A stretch of 5,644 bases of DNA from Akkermansia muciniphila. Its GTDB lineage: Bacteria > Verrucomicrobiota > Verrucomicrobiia > Verrucomicrobiales > V1-33. Of this stretch, positions 1-5,644 are shown one piece after another. The stretch lies in contig CALQKQ020000258.1 of assembly GCA_943331195.2 (NCBI GenBank), forward strand, positions 1-5,644, read 5' to 3'. A program made the position numbers and the translations under genes. The notes beneath the pieces were generated by a model. That model saw nothing but the letters and a program-made list of their open reading frames with translations. It was not told the DNA's origin and made no database searches. How positions within the stretch are numbered: the stretch's first letter is position 1; every line of letters starts with the position of its first letter.

Positions 1-68
1 TGAACCCTCCCGGGTCATGGGCGCATCATGACCCCATTCGGGGTGCCCCCGGCCGCCGGGCGGGTTCA
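1..68. repeat. Cluster of nested inverted repeats at the window edge
   Basis: TGAACCC (1-7) pairs with GGGTTCA (62-68). Inside it, GGGTCATG (12-19) pairs with CATGACCC (27-34) over a 7-base loop, CGGGG (39-43) can pair with CCCCG (47-51), and CCCGG (48-52) alternatively with CCGGG (56-60). ACCCC (31-35) can also pair with GGGGT (40-44), competing with the 8-bp stem. Together these could fold into a branched structure on either strand. The high GC content makes chance pairing likely, and the region is cut by the window edge. Confidence 0.45.
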
Positions 69-111
69 CCGGCCACGATTCGGCTGGGGGCTTTTGACAA
101 CGGGAAGGACT

Positions 112-124
112 CACCCAAAGGGTG
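112..124. repeat. Short inverted repeat CACCC-AAA-GGGTG
   Basis: A 5-bp perfect stem with a 3-base loop, directly abutting the GGGTGTCCA tandem repeat. No T-run follows on either strand. Function unknown; it may simply be part of the repeat-containing intergenic region. Confidence 0.4.
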
Positions 125-141
125 GGTGTCCAGGGTGTCCA
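124..141. repeat. Intergenic 9-base tandem repeat (GGGTGTCCA x2)
   Basis: Two exact adjacent copies of GGGTGTCCA (124-132 and 133-141), in the non-coding stretch beyond the cysteine desulfurase gene. The unit matches the GGGCGTCTA repeat at 1418-1440 at seven of nine positions, in the opposite orientation. Confidence 0.8.
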
Positions 142-142
142 G

Positions 143-160
143 AGCCGAAAAAAAACGGCT
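143..160. repeat. Inverted repeat AGCCG-A8-CGGCT
   Basis: Five-base arms (143-147 and 156-160) flank a run of eight A. Transcribed from the minus strand, the loop is eight U. This is unlike a normal terminator, where the U-run follows the stem, although the U-run itself could weaken elongation after the desulfurase gene. Confidence 0.5.
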
Positions 161-217
161 TATGGTCTGCACCTATCACGAAAAAGGCCCCGGGGTCGAG
201 TTTCTACTCCCGATTTT

Positions 218-231
218 AGGTCTAACGACCT
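218..231. repeat. Small hairpin AGGTC-TAAC-GACCT just after the desulfurase gene
   Basis: A perfect 5-bp stem with a 4-base loop lies 20 bases past the desulfurase stop codon. On the minus strand it is followed by AAAAT, not a T-run, so it is not a standard rho-independent terminator. It may mark the 3' end of the transcript or be incidental. Confidence 0.4.
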
Positions 232-251
232 CTATCAGGCAAAACCCTCCC

Positions 252-1397
252 TCAGGCCACCAAGGAGCGAAATTTCCCCACCGCCTGCTCCAGGGCCTCC
301 AGCGCCTTCGCCATTTCCTCGGCCGTGGTGCTGCGCGCCAGACTGAAGCGCAGGGTGCTGCGGGCCGCCGCCGCGTCCAAACCCATTGCCGTGAGCACTG
401 GGGAAGGATCCAGGCTCCCCGCGTGGCAAGCACTGCCGGCACTGGCACAGATCCCCCGCTGGTCTAACAGCAGCAGCAGACCCTCCGCCTGACAGCCCTC
501 AAAGCGCAAGCTGCTCGTATTGTCGACCCGCCGCTGCGGCGACCCATTGCGATGGCTGCCAGGAATGCGCCGCAACACCTCCCGCTCAAACGCATCCCGC
601 AGCGCCCCCGGGCCAGCCACCCCGCCGCGCTGCGCCTCTAAGGCTAGCCGCGCGGCAGCTCCCAGGCCCACCGCGCCGACCACGTGCTCCGTCCCCGCGC
701 GCCGCCGGTTTTCCTGTCCGCCCCCATGCATCCAGGGCTGAAAAGCGGTATGCCGCTGCACATAGAGCAAACCAATCCCCTTCGGCGCTTGGAATTTGTG
801 CCCAGAAAAAGCGGCAAACTGCACGCCCGACTCGCGCAAGCTCAGCGGCATCTTCCCCGCCGCCTGCACCGCATCCGTGATCAGCGGAATGCCATGCGCC
901 GCCGCCACCGCCGCCGCCGCCTCCACCGGATGCAGCACCCCAGTCTCATTGTTCGCCCACATCAGCGCAATCCCCGCCGTGCGCCCCGGCCGGATCGCCG
1001 CCGCCAGCGCCGCCACGTCGAGCAAGCCCTCCCCATCCACCGCCAAGCGCGTCACCTCATAGCCCTGGCTCCGCTCCAGCCAGGCCAGGGGACCGCGCAC
1101 CGCCTCGTGCTCCGTGCTCCCCATGATGAAGTGGCGCCGCTCCGGCTGCAGCACCGTCACCGCATGGATTGCCGCATTCAAAGCCTCCGTGCCCCCACTC
1201 GTGAAAATCAATTCCTCCGGCTCGCAATCCAACAGCCCCGCCGCCGCCTCCCTGGCCTCCGCCAGCGCCCGCCGCACCGGCCGGGCCGCAAGGCAGACGC
1301 TTGAGGGATTCACAAAATGCCCCCGCCAAAACGGCTCCATCGCCTCCAGCACCGCCGGTGCCACCGGCGTCGTCGCATTGTGATCAAGATAAATCAT
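252..1397 (-). CDS. Class I cysteine desulfurase (NifS/IscS-like), PLP-dependent aminotransferase class V
   Basis: A 381-residue cytoplasmic enzyme expected to remove sulfur from L-cysteine, giving alanine and an enzyme-bound persulfide for Fe-S clusters, thiolated tRNA or other sulfur acceptors. The family features are in order: YLDHNATTP at residues 3-11; SGGTEALN at 67-74 (PLP phosphate region); His97 in STEHEAV (stacks on PLP); NNETG at 149-153; Asp175 and Gln178 in TDAVQAAGK; SGHKFQAPKG at 198-207, with Lys201 as the Schiff-base lysine; GGGQENRRRAGTEHV at 225-239; and the mobile loop ASAGSACHAG, with Cys324 as the likely catalytic cysteine. The length is normal and the gene looks intact. 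The ATG at 1397 is chosen because the conserved N-terminal strand starts immediately; the only purine stretch upstream (GGGGGAA, 1409-1415) is rather far away. One oddity is NPSSVCLAAR at 30-39, where the family usually has a His and a Gly. It follows the haem-protein gene by 88 bases in the same direction. No IscU, IscR or Suf gene is visible, so IscS, NifS and tRNA-thiolation roles cannot be separated. Confidence 0.95.
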   Translation of the reverse strand: MIYLDHNATTPVAPAVLEAMEPFWRGHFVNPSSVCLAARPVRRALAEAREAAAGLLDCEPEELIFTSGGTEALNAAIHAVTVLQPERRHFIMGSTEHEAVRGPLAWLERSQGYEVTRLAVDGEGLLDVAALAAAIRPGRTAGIALMWANNETGVLHPVEAAAAVAAAHGIPLITDAVQAAGKMPLSLRESGVQFAAFSGHKFQAPKGIGLLYVQRHTAFQPWMHGGGQENRRRAGTEHVVGAVGLGAAARLALEAQRGGVAGPGALRDAFEREVLRRIPGSHRNGSPQRRVDNTSSLRFEGCQAEGLLLLLDQRGICASAGSACHAGSLDPSPVLTAMGLDAAAARSTLRFSLARSTTAEEMAKALEALEQAVGKFRSLVA

Positions 1398-1417
1398 GGA
1401 TGTCTCAGTTCCCCCAA

Positions 1418-1440
1418 CGCCCTAGACGCCCTAGACGCCC
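1418..1440. repeat. Intergenic 9-base tandem repeat (GGGCGTCTA on the minus strand)
   Basis: Two exact copies of TAGACGCCC on the + strand (1423-1431 and 1432-1440), plus a partial third copy, CGCCC (1418-1422), lie in the 88-base gap between the haem-protein gene and the cysteine desulfurase gene. The array ends about 20 bases before the desulfurase start codon. A similar 9-base unit is repeated at 124-141. Confidence 0.85.
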
Positions 1441-1469
1441 CTGGGCTCGCTCCAAAGCACGCCCCAGGG
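1439..1469. repeat. Weak inverted repeat in the haem-protein/desulfurase gap
   Basis: CCCTGGG (1439-1445) and CCCAGGG (1463-1469) can pair over 7 bp with a 17-base loop. On the minus strand it follows the haem-protein stop codon by 16 bases but is not followed by a T-run, so it is not a classical terminator. It could slow the polymerase or protect an mRNA end, or be chance in such GC-rich DNA. Confidence 0.4.
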
Positions 1470-1485
1470 CCCGCCCCAGCCCACC

Positions 1486-4400
1486 TCACGGCTTGGCCAG
1501 GCCCTGCAAATAATCCAACAGCGAAGCAAACTCCTTCGCCGAAAATGGCAGCAACAACCCAGGCGGCATCAGCGAGGTCGGCAGCTTGTCCCGCTTGCGA
1601 ATGTCCCCCACCGCCAAGCTCATTTCCTGAGCCGCCACATTCCGAATCACCACCTTGTCCGCCGCCTCCGTGGTCACAAATCCCATCTGCGTGCTGCCAT
1701 CCGCCATCTCAAACAATTGCGTCACAAAACCCTGTGCAATCGTTTTGTTAGGATCAAGGATGGCCTCGGCCAACTCGCGGCGCTTGTAGGTGTCCGCGAT
1801 GCTGCCGAGGTAGGGCCCCCGCTGGGCTTCATCCTTGCTCACGGTGTGGCAGGCGACGCAGCCCGCTTGCAGGAAAATCTGCTGTCCCACGGCGGCGTCG
1901 CCCTTGGCCGCAAGCACGCTTTCCAACACCTGCGCCGGATCCAGCGTCGCCAACTTCGGTCCCGCGACCGCTCCAGGATCCAACTTGAGCACCTTGGCGG
2001 CCTCCTGCGCCGCCGCCATAACCGCCGGATCGGAATCACCCAGCGCGCTCAACACCCGCTCGGAAAAGGCCCGCTGCCGCGTCAGCCCAATCGCCTGCAA
2101 AATCTGCTTGCGGCGCGCCGGCTGGCCCCAGCCCTGATCCAGCGCCGCCTGGGAAAGCTGGCGCGCTTCCGGTGAGCCCGAAGCCCGGCTCGCCAAAGCC
2201 AGCAGCGCCGCATCCGCCCAAACCGACTCCGCCGTCCCCGTGTGCAGCGCCGCCTGCTCCATCAAGCCATGGTAATTCTCTAACTTCGGCGATCCCAGAA
2301 AGGCCGCCGCCGCTTTGCTCCGCTCGCCTTGTTGATCCAGCAAGCTGAGGGCCCGCAGACTCGCCGTGGCCCCCTCCGGGCTGTCGGCCTTGGCCAAAAC
2401 CGTCACCGCCATGACGCGGTCCTCCGCGCTCGTCTCCGGCCGCTCCGCCGCCGCAATCAACAGCGGCAAAGCCTCCGGCGTCTGGCGCTCGCTGCGCGCC
2501 AACTGCGCTAGGGCCACCGAAACCAACGCCGGATCCTTCAAGGCCAAGGCTACCACTTGACCCAGCGCCGCGTCATCCTGCATCTTGTGCCGACTCATCT
2601 CGCCCAACAAAAAAGCCGCCTCGTCCTGGGACGCTTGCCCCAGCGCCTGACTCAGCGCCAACCGGATCCGCTCCGTCCCCTCCCAGGGCACGGCTTGATA
2701 GTAGGGCCCAGAAGTGTCAGGACGCGTGCCCCAGCTGTCGCCCTTCCACACCCCATCCCGCGCCGAAAGCCGACACAGCGCTGTGATCAAACCCCGGCGC
2801 CGCGCGCTGTCCTTCTCACGCTCCAAGCGCCCCAGCAAAGCCTCCACCACGGGCAGGCGGTGCATGGTTTGCAGCACCCGCAGGGCCCCGCCTCGGCGCG
2901 CCTCGCTGCTGCCCGGCAGATCCACCACCGCTAAACACACCTCGCTCGCCTCCAGCGCCATCAAGGTCCGCTCCGCCGTGTGGCTCACCGTCGCATCCCC
3001 ATCCGCCAGCAGCTCCGCCAGCGCCGCCGCGCCGCCCACCGCCTTCGCCCGCGCCAGCGCCACCGCCGCCTCCGTGCGGGTGCGCGCCGAGGCATCCCCC
3101 AGCGCCGCCACCACCGCCGCTTGCAGCCCCGGCGTCAGCGCCCGACCCCGATCCGCCACCGCCCGAATCGCCAGCGGTCGCAGCGCCGCATCTCCCATCA
3201 TTTTTTCCAAAAAGGGTGCCGCCTGCTCCCCCTGCCCCTGCTCCAATGCAAAAAGCGCCGCCACCCGACCCGCCAGCAGCGCCTGCCCATCCTCTGCCAA
3301 AGCCTGCAAGGCCGCCACCGCCGGGCCCTGCAACCCACGCCGCAACAAGGTGCGCTGGGCTTCCAAGCGGCGCCGATGACTCGGCGAAACCATCTGCTTG
3401 ACCAAACCAGCATCATCCAACTTAGCGAAATCCGGGAGCGGCTCCGCCTCATAGCCCTTCGGCGACACCCGAATCACGCAGCCCACATCCTCCCCCGCAT
3501 AGTTGAACGTCGCCCCCTTAAAACTCGTCGCATACAAGTGGCTCGATGCATCCACGTCCACGTCGGTGGCCCGCGGCAAGCGAATGAATTCGTGCGCCTT
3601 ATCCGAAAACGTCCCCCCCACCGCAGCCACCTCGTGACGGTAAACAAACTCCCGTCCCCAGTCCACCGTCAGCGGCACATTGCGGTAGCCCGCCGGAAAA
3701 CCCGGCTCATCCAGCCAGCCCGCCCCGCAGCCAGATCCCCCACCGTAGTTGCCAATCGGCTGGATGATCTCGTCCCCAAAATGCATGTAAAGCGAGGGAT
3801 AACCGTGCTCCTCCAGCCCGCTGAAGTGGTGGAAGCGCATGTCCCAACCGCCCCCATCATTCGTGTTGTCCCGCGCAAAGCCCTCCAACAGCGGCGACAG
3901 CGCCACTTCCAAAATGTTGCGCGTCCCCCGGGCAAAAACCTGCAAGTCGCTCCCATCCGGCCGCACCCGCACCACCCCGCCCGCCCGCAATTGCAGCTTC
4001 TTCCCATCCGCCCCCTCCGCCTCCATAAACCCAAAATCCCCAATCGCCAAGTACAGCCACCCATCAATCCCCAGCGTCACCCCATTCGACGTGTGGTCCG
4101 CCGGCCGATCCTTAAATCCAAAGGCAATGTTCTTCACCAGCACCTTTTCCTCGTCGGCAAGGCCGTCCCCATTGTGGTCAATATACGCACTCAAATGCGG
4201 CGGGTGCATCAAATAAAGCCGATCCTGGTCCCACACCAATCCCCGCGGCGAATCCACCTCCGCAACAAATGGCTTCGCCTCATCCGCCCGCCCATCCCCA
4301 TCCAAATCGCGCAGGCGAATCACCGACCCCCGCTTCTCCTGCCGGTCCAGCGAACCATTCTTGTCGCAACTCACATACACCGTGCCATCCGGCGCCGCCG

Positions 4401-4593
4401 ATGCATACACCGGATAGTTCGACTGCGGAGGACTCGAAAACAGCGTCACCTCAAACCCCTCCGGTACCTTGACATCAGCCAATTGCGCCTTCTCGCGCTC
4501 CTCGCGATTCGGTTCGGCGGCGCGCGCCGAAGGCAACAGCGCCACGCTGAGGGCGAGAAGAAAAGAGCGAGATAACATAGAAAAAATAATCAT
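1486..4593 (-). CDS. PVC-type multidomain cytochrome: propeller 'membrane-bound dehydrogenase' domain, HEAT-like repeats, C-terminal haem-binding CxxCH domain
   Basis: A 1035-residue exported protein (numbered from the ATG at 4593). Residues 1-25 are a signal peptide ending in SARA. Residues about 41-380 match the sugar-dehydrogenase-like propeller family seen in PVC bacteria: VPEGFEV, DLDGDGRADE (96-105), DHNGDGLADE (139-148), DHTSNGVTLGIDGWLYLAIGD (starting at 166), RVRPDG (209-214) and GTRN (223-226). Residues about 400-880 are Ala/Leu-rich helical HEAT-like repeats, interrupted by a Trp/Pro/Tyr segment at 616-632. The C-terminal 120-odd residues are a cytochrome c domain of the Pirellula/Verrucomicrobium type: CVACH at 912-916 binds haem covalently, and Met1009 in SLMPPG is the probable distal ligand. 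It probably transfers electrons in the periplasm; the propeller's substrate is unknown, possibly a sugar or polysaccharide. The frame stays open up to 4677, but that start lies inside the upstream terminator. ATGs at 4593 and 4578 both precede a good signal peptide; neither has a clear Shine-Dalgarno sequence, so the choice is uncertain by five residues. Confidence 0.93.
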   Translation of the reverse strand: MIIFSMLSRSFLLALSVALLPSARAAEPNREEREKAQLADVKVPEGFEVTLFSSPPQSNYPVYASAAPDGTVYVSCDKNGSLDRQEKRGSVIRLRDLDGDGRADEAKPFVAEVDSPRGLVWDQDRLYLMHPPHLSAYIDHNGDGLADEEKVLVKNIAFGFKDRPADHTSNGVTLGIDGWLYLAIGDFGFMEAEGADGKKLQLRAGGVVRVRPDGSDLQVFARGTRNILEVALSPLLEGFARDNTNDGGGWDMRFHHFSGLEEHGYPSLYMHFGDEIIQPIGNYGGGSGCGAGWLDEPGFPAGYRNVPLTVDWGREFVYRHEVAAVGGTFSDKAHEFIRLPRATDVDVDASSHLYATSFKGATFNYAGEDVGCVIRVSPKGYEAEPLPDFAKLDDAGLVKQMVSPSHRRRLEAQRTLLRRGLQGPAVAALQALAEDGQALLAGRVAALFALEQGQGEQAAPFLEKMMGDAALRPLAIRAVADRGRALTPGLQAAVVAALGDASARTRTEAAVALARAKAVGGAAALAELLADGDATVSHTAERTLMALEASEVCLAVVDLPGSSEARRGGALRVLQTMHRLPVVEALLGRLEREKDSARRRGLITALCRLSARDGVWKGDSWGTRPDTSGPYYQAVPWEGTERIRLALSQALGQASQDEAAFLLGEMSRHKMQDDAALGQVVALALKDPALVSVALAQLARSERQTPEALPLLIAAAERPETSAEDRVMAVTVLAKADSPEGATASLRALSLLDQQGERSKAAAAFLGSPKLENYHGLMEQAALHTGTAESVWADAALLALASRASGSPEARQLSQAALDQGWGQPARRKQILQAIGLTRQRAFSERVLSALGDSDPAVMAAAQEAAKVLKLDPGAVAGPKLATLDPAQVLESVLAAKGDAAVGQQIFLQAGCVACHTVSKDEAQRGPYLGSIADTYKRRELAEAILDPNKTIAQGFVTQLFEMADGSTQMGFVTTEAADKVVIRNVAAQEMSLAVGDIRKRDKLPTSLMPPGLLLPFSAKEFASLLDYLQGLAKP

Positions 4594-4647
4594 AAGCAGG
4601 ACCGACCGCCGCGCAAGCCTGGAGGCTCGCCCCTTCCCATGCCATTT

Positions 4648-4688
4648 AAAAAACCAAAAAAGAGCCTCCCAGCGCACCGGGAGGCTCT
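4648..4688 (-). terminator. Rho-independent terminator of the porin gene
   Basis: Read on the minus strand, a perfect 10-bp stem (AGAGCCTCCC pairing with GGGAGGCTCT, + strand 4661-4670 with 4679-4688) encloses an 8-base loop. It is followed directly by a T-rich tract, six T, GG, six T (4648-4661, the first T also closing the stem). It lies 43 bases after the porin stop codon and 55 bases before the start of the haem-protein gene. In the other direction there is no T-run, so it should act only on minus-strand transcripts. It also shows that the open frame running up to 4677 is not the true start of the haem-protein gene. Confidence 0.9.
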
Positions 4689-4731
4689 CAGAAGATCAAA
4701 GCAGCGCCAGGCGCCACCTCATCGCGGTCCC

Positions 4732-5520
4732 TTAGAAGGACACGCTCAGTTTCACGCCGCCGTAGATTTCGTCGTCCGTGAACGCTTCCGTGGTGCCCAA
4801 GGCGATGTTGCCAGCAACATACGGTGTCAGCGTCGCCGTGGAGGTCAGCTTGACCGGGAAGGCCAGGGAGAGCTTCAGGTTCTGGAAATCGCTGTCGGTG
4901 GAGTAATATTCGTCCCCGTAGGAAATCAGCGCCGCAGGAACGATGCTGAAGTTGTCGTTCACCGCGATCGGAGCGTCGATCCCGAGCTCAATGTAGGAAC
5001 CTTCGGTTTCGAAGTCGTAGTAGTAGCCAGCGCCAACGTTGACGGGGCCCAGGCCCTTGGCAACGGTGAAGCCAATTTCTTCCGCGCCGTGAATGCCAGT
5101 GTCATCGCCACCGTCCCCGTGGAAGAATTCGTAGTGGGTGAAGCCGAGGCCGAGCTTGGCAAAGCCGGCGTCGTAGTTCAAGCCAGCGTTCAAATCCAAC
5201 TCATCGTAGCTGATGTCGGTGGAGGAGGTGTACCAGGCGGAGAGGCCCAGGGACAGGTTGCTGGCCAGAGGCACCGACAGAGCCACTTGGCTCCACACGT
5301 TCTGCTCGCTCATCAAAAATCCGCGGAAGAAGTAGTGGGTGTCGTAGCCGACGTCGACGGTGGCACCGACGCTGTCAAACAAGCCCGTGGAGGCCTGTGG
5401 AGCTGGAGGAGTCACGGGACCTTTGCCGGTGGCAACGGTGGTTCCCGCGAAAGCGGAGGCCGCGAGTGCCAGGCTGCCGAGGATGGCGGCACCCTGAATG
5501 CTGTGGTTAGTTTTTGTCAT
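4732..5520 (-). CDS. Outer-membrane beta-barrel protein, TorF-like putative porin
   Basis: A 262-residue protein. Residues 1-25 form a signal peptide: a short polar start, hydrophobic AAILGSLALAASA, and cleavage probably after AFA. A Pro/Ala linker follows (34-44), then about 210 residues of alternating hydrophobic and polar strands separated by Gly/Asp/Asn turns, ending in KLSVSF. A C-terminal Phe is the usual outer-membrane insertion signal for BAM-assembled barrels. The segment VGYDTHYFFRG (57-67), followed by a tryptophan-containing strand (LGLSAWYTSS, 91-100), resembles the TorF/Gcw_chp putative porin family, whose members are about this size. An acidic glycine loop, HGDGGDDTG (134-142), may be extracellular. 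The substrate cannot be read from sequence. The start at 5520 is the only ATG in front of the signal peptide; AAGGGAA at 5532-5538 is a weak ribosome site 11 bases away. A strong terminator follows, so it is probably monocistronic. The gene appears less GC-rich than its neighbours. The barrel call is firm; the family name is by resemblance. Confidence 0.88.
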   Translation of the reverse strand: MTKTNHSIQGAAILGSLALAASAFAGTTVATGKGPVTPPAPQASTGLFDSVGATVDVGYDTHYFFRGFLMSEQNVWSQVALSVPLASNLSLGLSAWYTSSTDISYDELDLNAGLNYDAGFAKLGLGFTHYEFFHGDGGDDTGIHGAEEIGFTVAKGLGPVNVGAGYYYDFETEGSYIELGIDAPIAVNDNFSIVPAALISYGDEYYSTDSDFQNLKLSLAFPVKLTSTATLTPYVAGNIALGTTEAFTDDEIYGGVKLSVSF

Positions 5521-5556
5521 GGGTATTTAGGTTCCCTTGGTTATTAGGAGGTCGCC

Positions 5557-5585
5557 AAAATCATCGGACAGATGTCTGGCGTCAA
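5557..5585 (-). promoter_or_regulatory. Possible sigma70-type promoter of the porin gene
   Basis: On the minus strand, TTGACG (5580-5585, five of six bases of the -35 consensus) is followed after 17 bases by GATTTT (5557-5562, three of six of the -10 consensus). This would start transcription near 5550 and give a leader of about 30 bases before the ATG at 5520. The spacing is ideal but the -10 box is weak. The leader contains ACCTCCT (5546-5552) and the weak ribosome site AAGGGAA (5532-5538). It is a reasonable candidate because the region is intergenic and AT-richer than the genes, but it is unproven. Confidence 0.35.
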
Positions 5586-5644
5586 GCCCATAAGTGACAT
5601 AAAAACTCCGGCAAGTGGAAATTTTCGGCCATCCTATGAATAAA

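Larger units (their letters stand above)
1..251. other. Non-coding region downstream of the cysteine desulfurase gene
   Basis: I see no credible gene here. The open frames in this stretch are short, lack ribosome sites and have no recognisable protein pattern. The region holds the inverted repeats and the 9-base tandem repeat listed separately. No clear rho-independent terminator for the desulfurase gene could be identified; the nearest T-run on the minus strand (five T at 181-185, after CCCCGGGGCC) lacks a proper stem-loop. Confidence 0.6.

Noticed and set aside
94..99. TTGACA on the + strand as a promoter -35 box
   Set aside because: No -10-like hexamer occurs at 16-18 bases spacing, and no + strand gene follows.
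28..219. Possible small + strand protein of 63 residues
   Set aside because: No ribosome site, the ATG lies inside an inverted repeat, the frame runs through the tandem repeat and the A8 hairpin, and the protein shows no recognisable pattern.
897..920. GCC-rich trinucleotide run in the desulfurase gene
   Set aside because: It encodes an ordinary Ala-rich helix (residues 160-167) and is interrupted; it fits the codon bias rather than being a true microsatellite.
2980..4575. Long + strand open frame (531 codons) opposite the haem-protein gene
   Set aside because: Its product is Arg/His/Pro-rich and low in complexity, as expected from the reverse complement of a GC-rich gene. The minus-strand frame carries clear domain motifs, a signal peptide and a CxxCH site.
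4644..4672. TTAAAT on the minus strand as a -10 box for the haem-protein gene
   Set aside because: The hexamer 17 bases upstream is CTGGGA, unlike a -35 box, and the AT-rich stretch is explained by the terminator T-tract.
4594..4677. Upstream ATG at 4677 as the start of the haem protein
   Set aside because: It lies within the terminator stem-loop and would put a Trp/Arg-rich stretch in front of a normal signal peptide.
4639..5547. + strand open frame (302 codons) opposite the porin gene
   Set aside because: It runs through the terminator, the whole porin gene and its leader. The minus-strand frame has a signal peptide and a beta-barrel ending in Phe, so this is a shadow.
5572..5643. Possible 23-residue + strand peptide with AGGAGG upstream (5546-5551)
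   Set aside because: The AGGAGG is 20 bases from the ATG, too far for normal initiation, and the frame overlaps the candidate porin promoter on the other strand.

Overview
The window holds three genes, all on the minus strand, in GC-rich DNA. The organism is most likely a member of the Verrucomicrobiota or of the wider PVC group. The main reason is the large middle gene. It combines an N-terminal six-bladed-propeller 'membrane-bound dehydrogenase' domain, HEAT-like helical repeats and a C-terminal single-haem cytochrome c domain, an architecture strongly expanded in Verrucomicrobia and Planctomycetes and rare elsewhere. This assignment rests on family recognition by eye, not on a search.

Layout in transcription order (right to left). 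Positions 5521-5644 are a leader and promoter region with a possible -35/-10 pair. Positions 4732-5520 encode an exported outer-membrane beta-barrel protein that looks like a TorF-type putative porin. Positions 4648-4688 hold a clear rho-independent terminator for that gene. Positions 1486-4593 encode the periplasmic propeller/HEAT/cytochrome c protein. An 88-base gap (1398-1485) carries a short 9-base tandem repeat and no obvious terminator. Positions 252-1397 encode a class I (NifS/IscS-like) cysteine desulfurase. Positions 1-251 contain no convincing gene, but do contain several short inverted repeats and another 9-base tandem repeat.

How the parts fit: the porin is probably its own transcription unit. 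The haem protein and the cysteine desulfurase lie in the same direction and could share a transcript. Two products act in the cell envelope (porin, periplasmic cytochrome) and one in the cytoplasm (sulfur transfer from cysteine). No specific pathway linking all three can be read from the sequence. I see no mobile element, CRISPR array, tRNA or rRNA, and no strong candidate for a new multi-gene system. The most unusual signals are the related 9-base tandem repeats in two different intergenic regions, a third copy of a terminator arm that could form a competing hairpin, and the poorly understood multidomain cytochrome itself.
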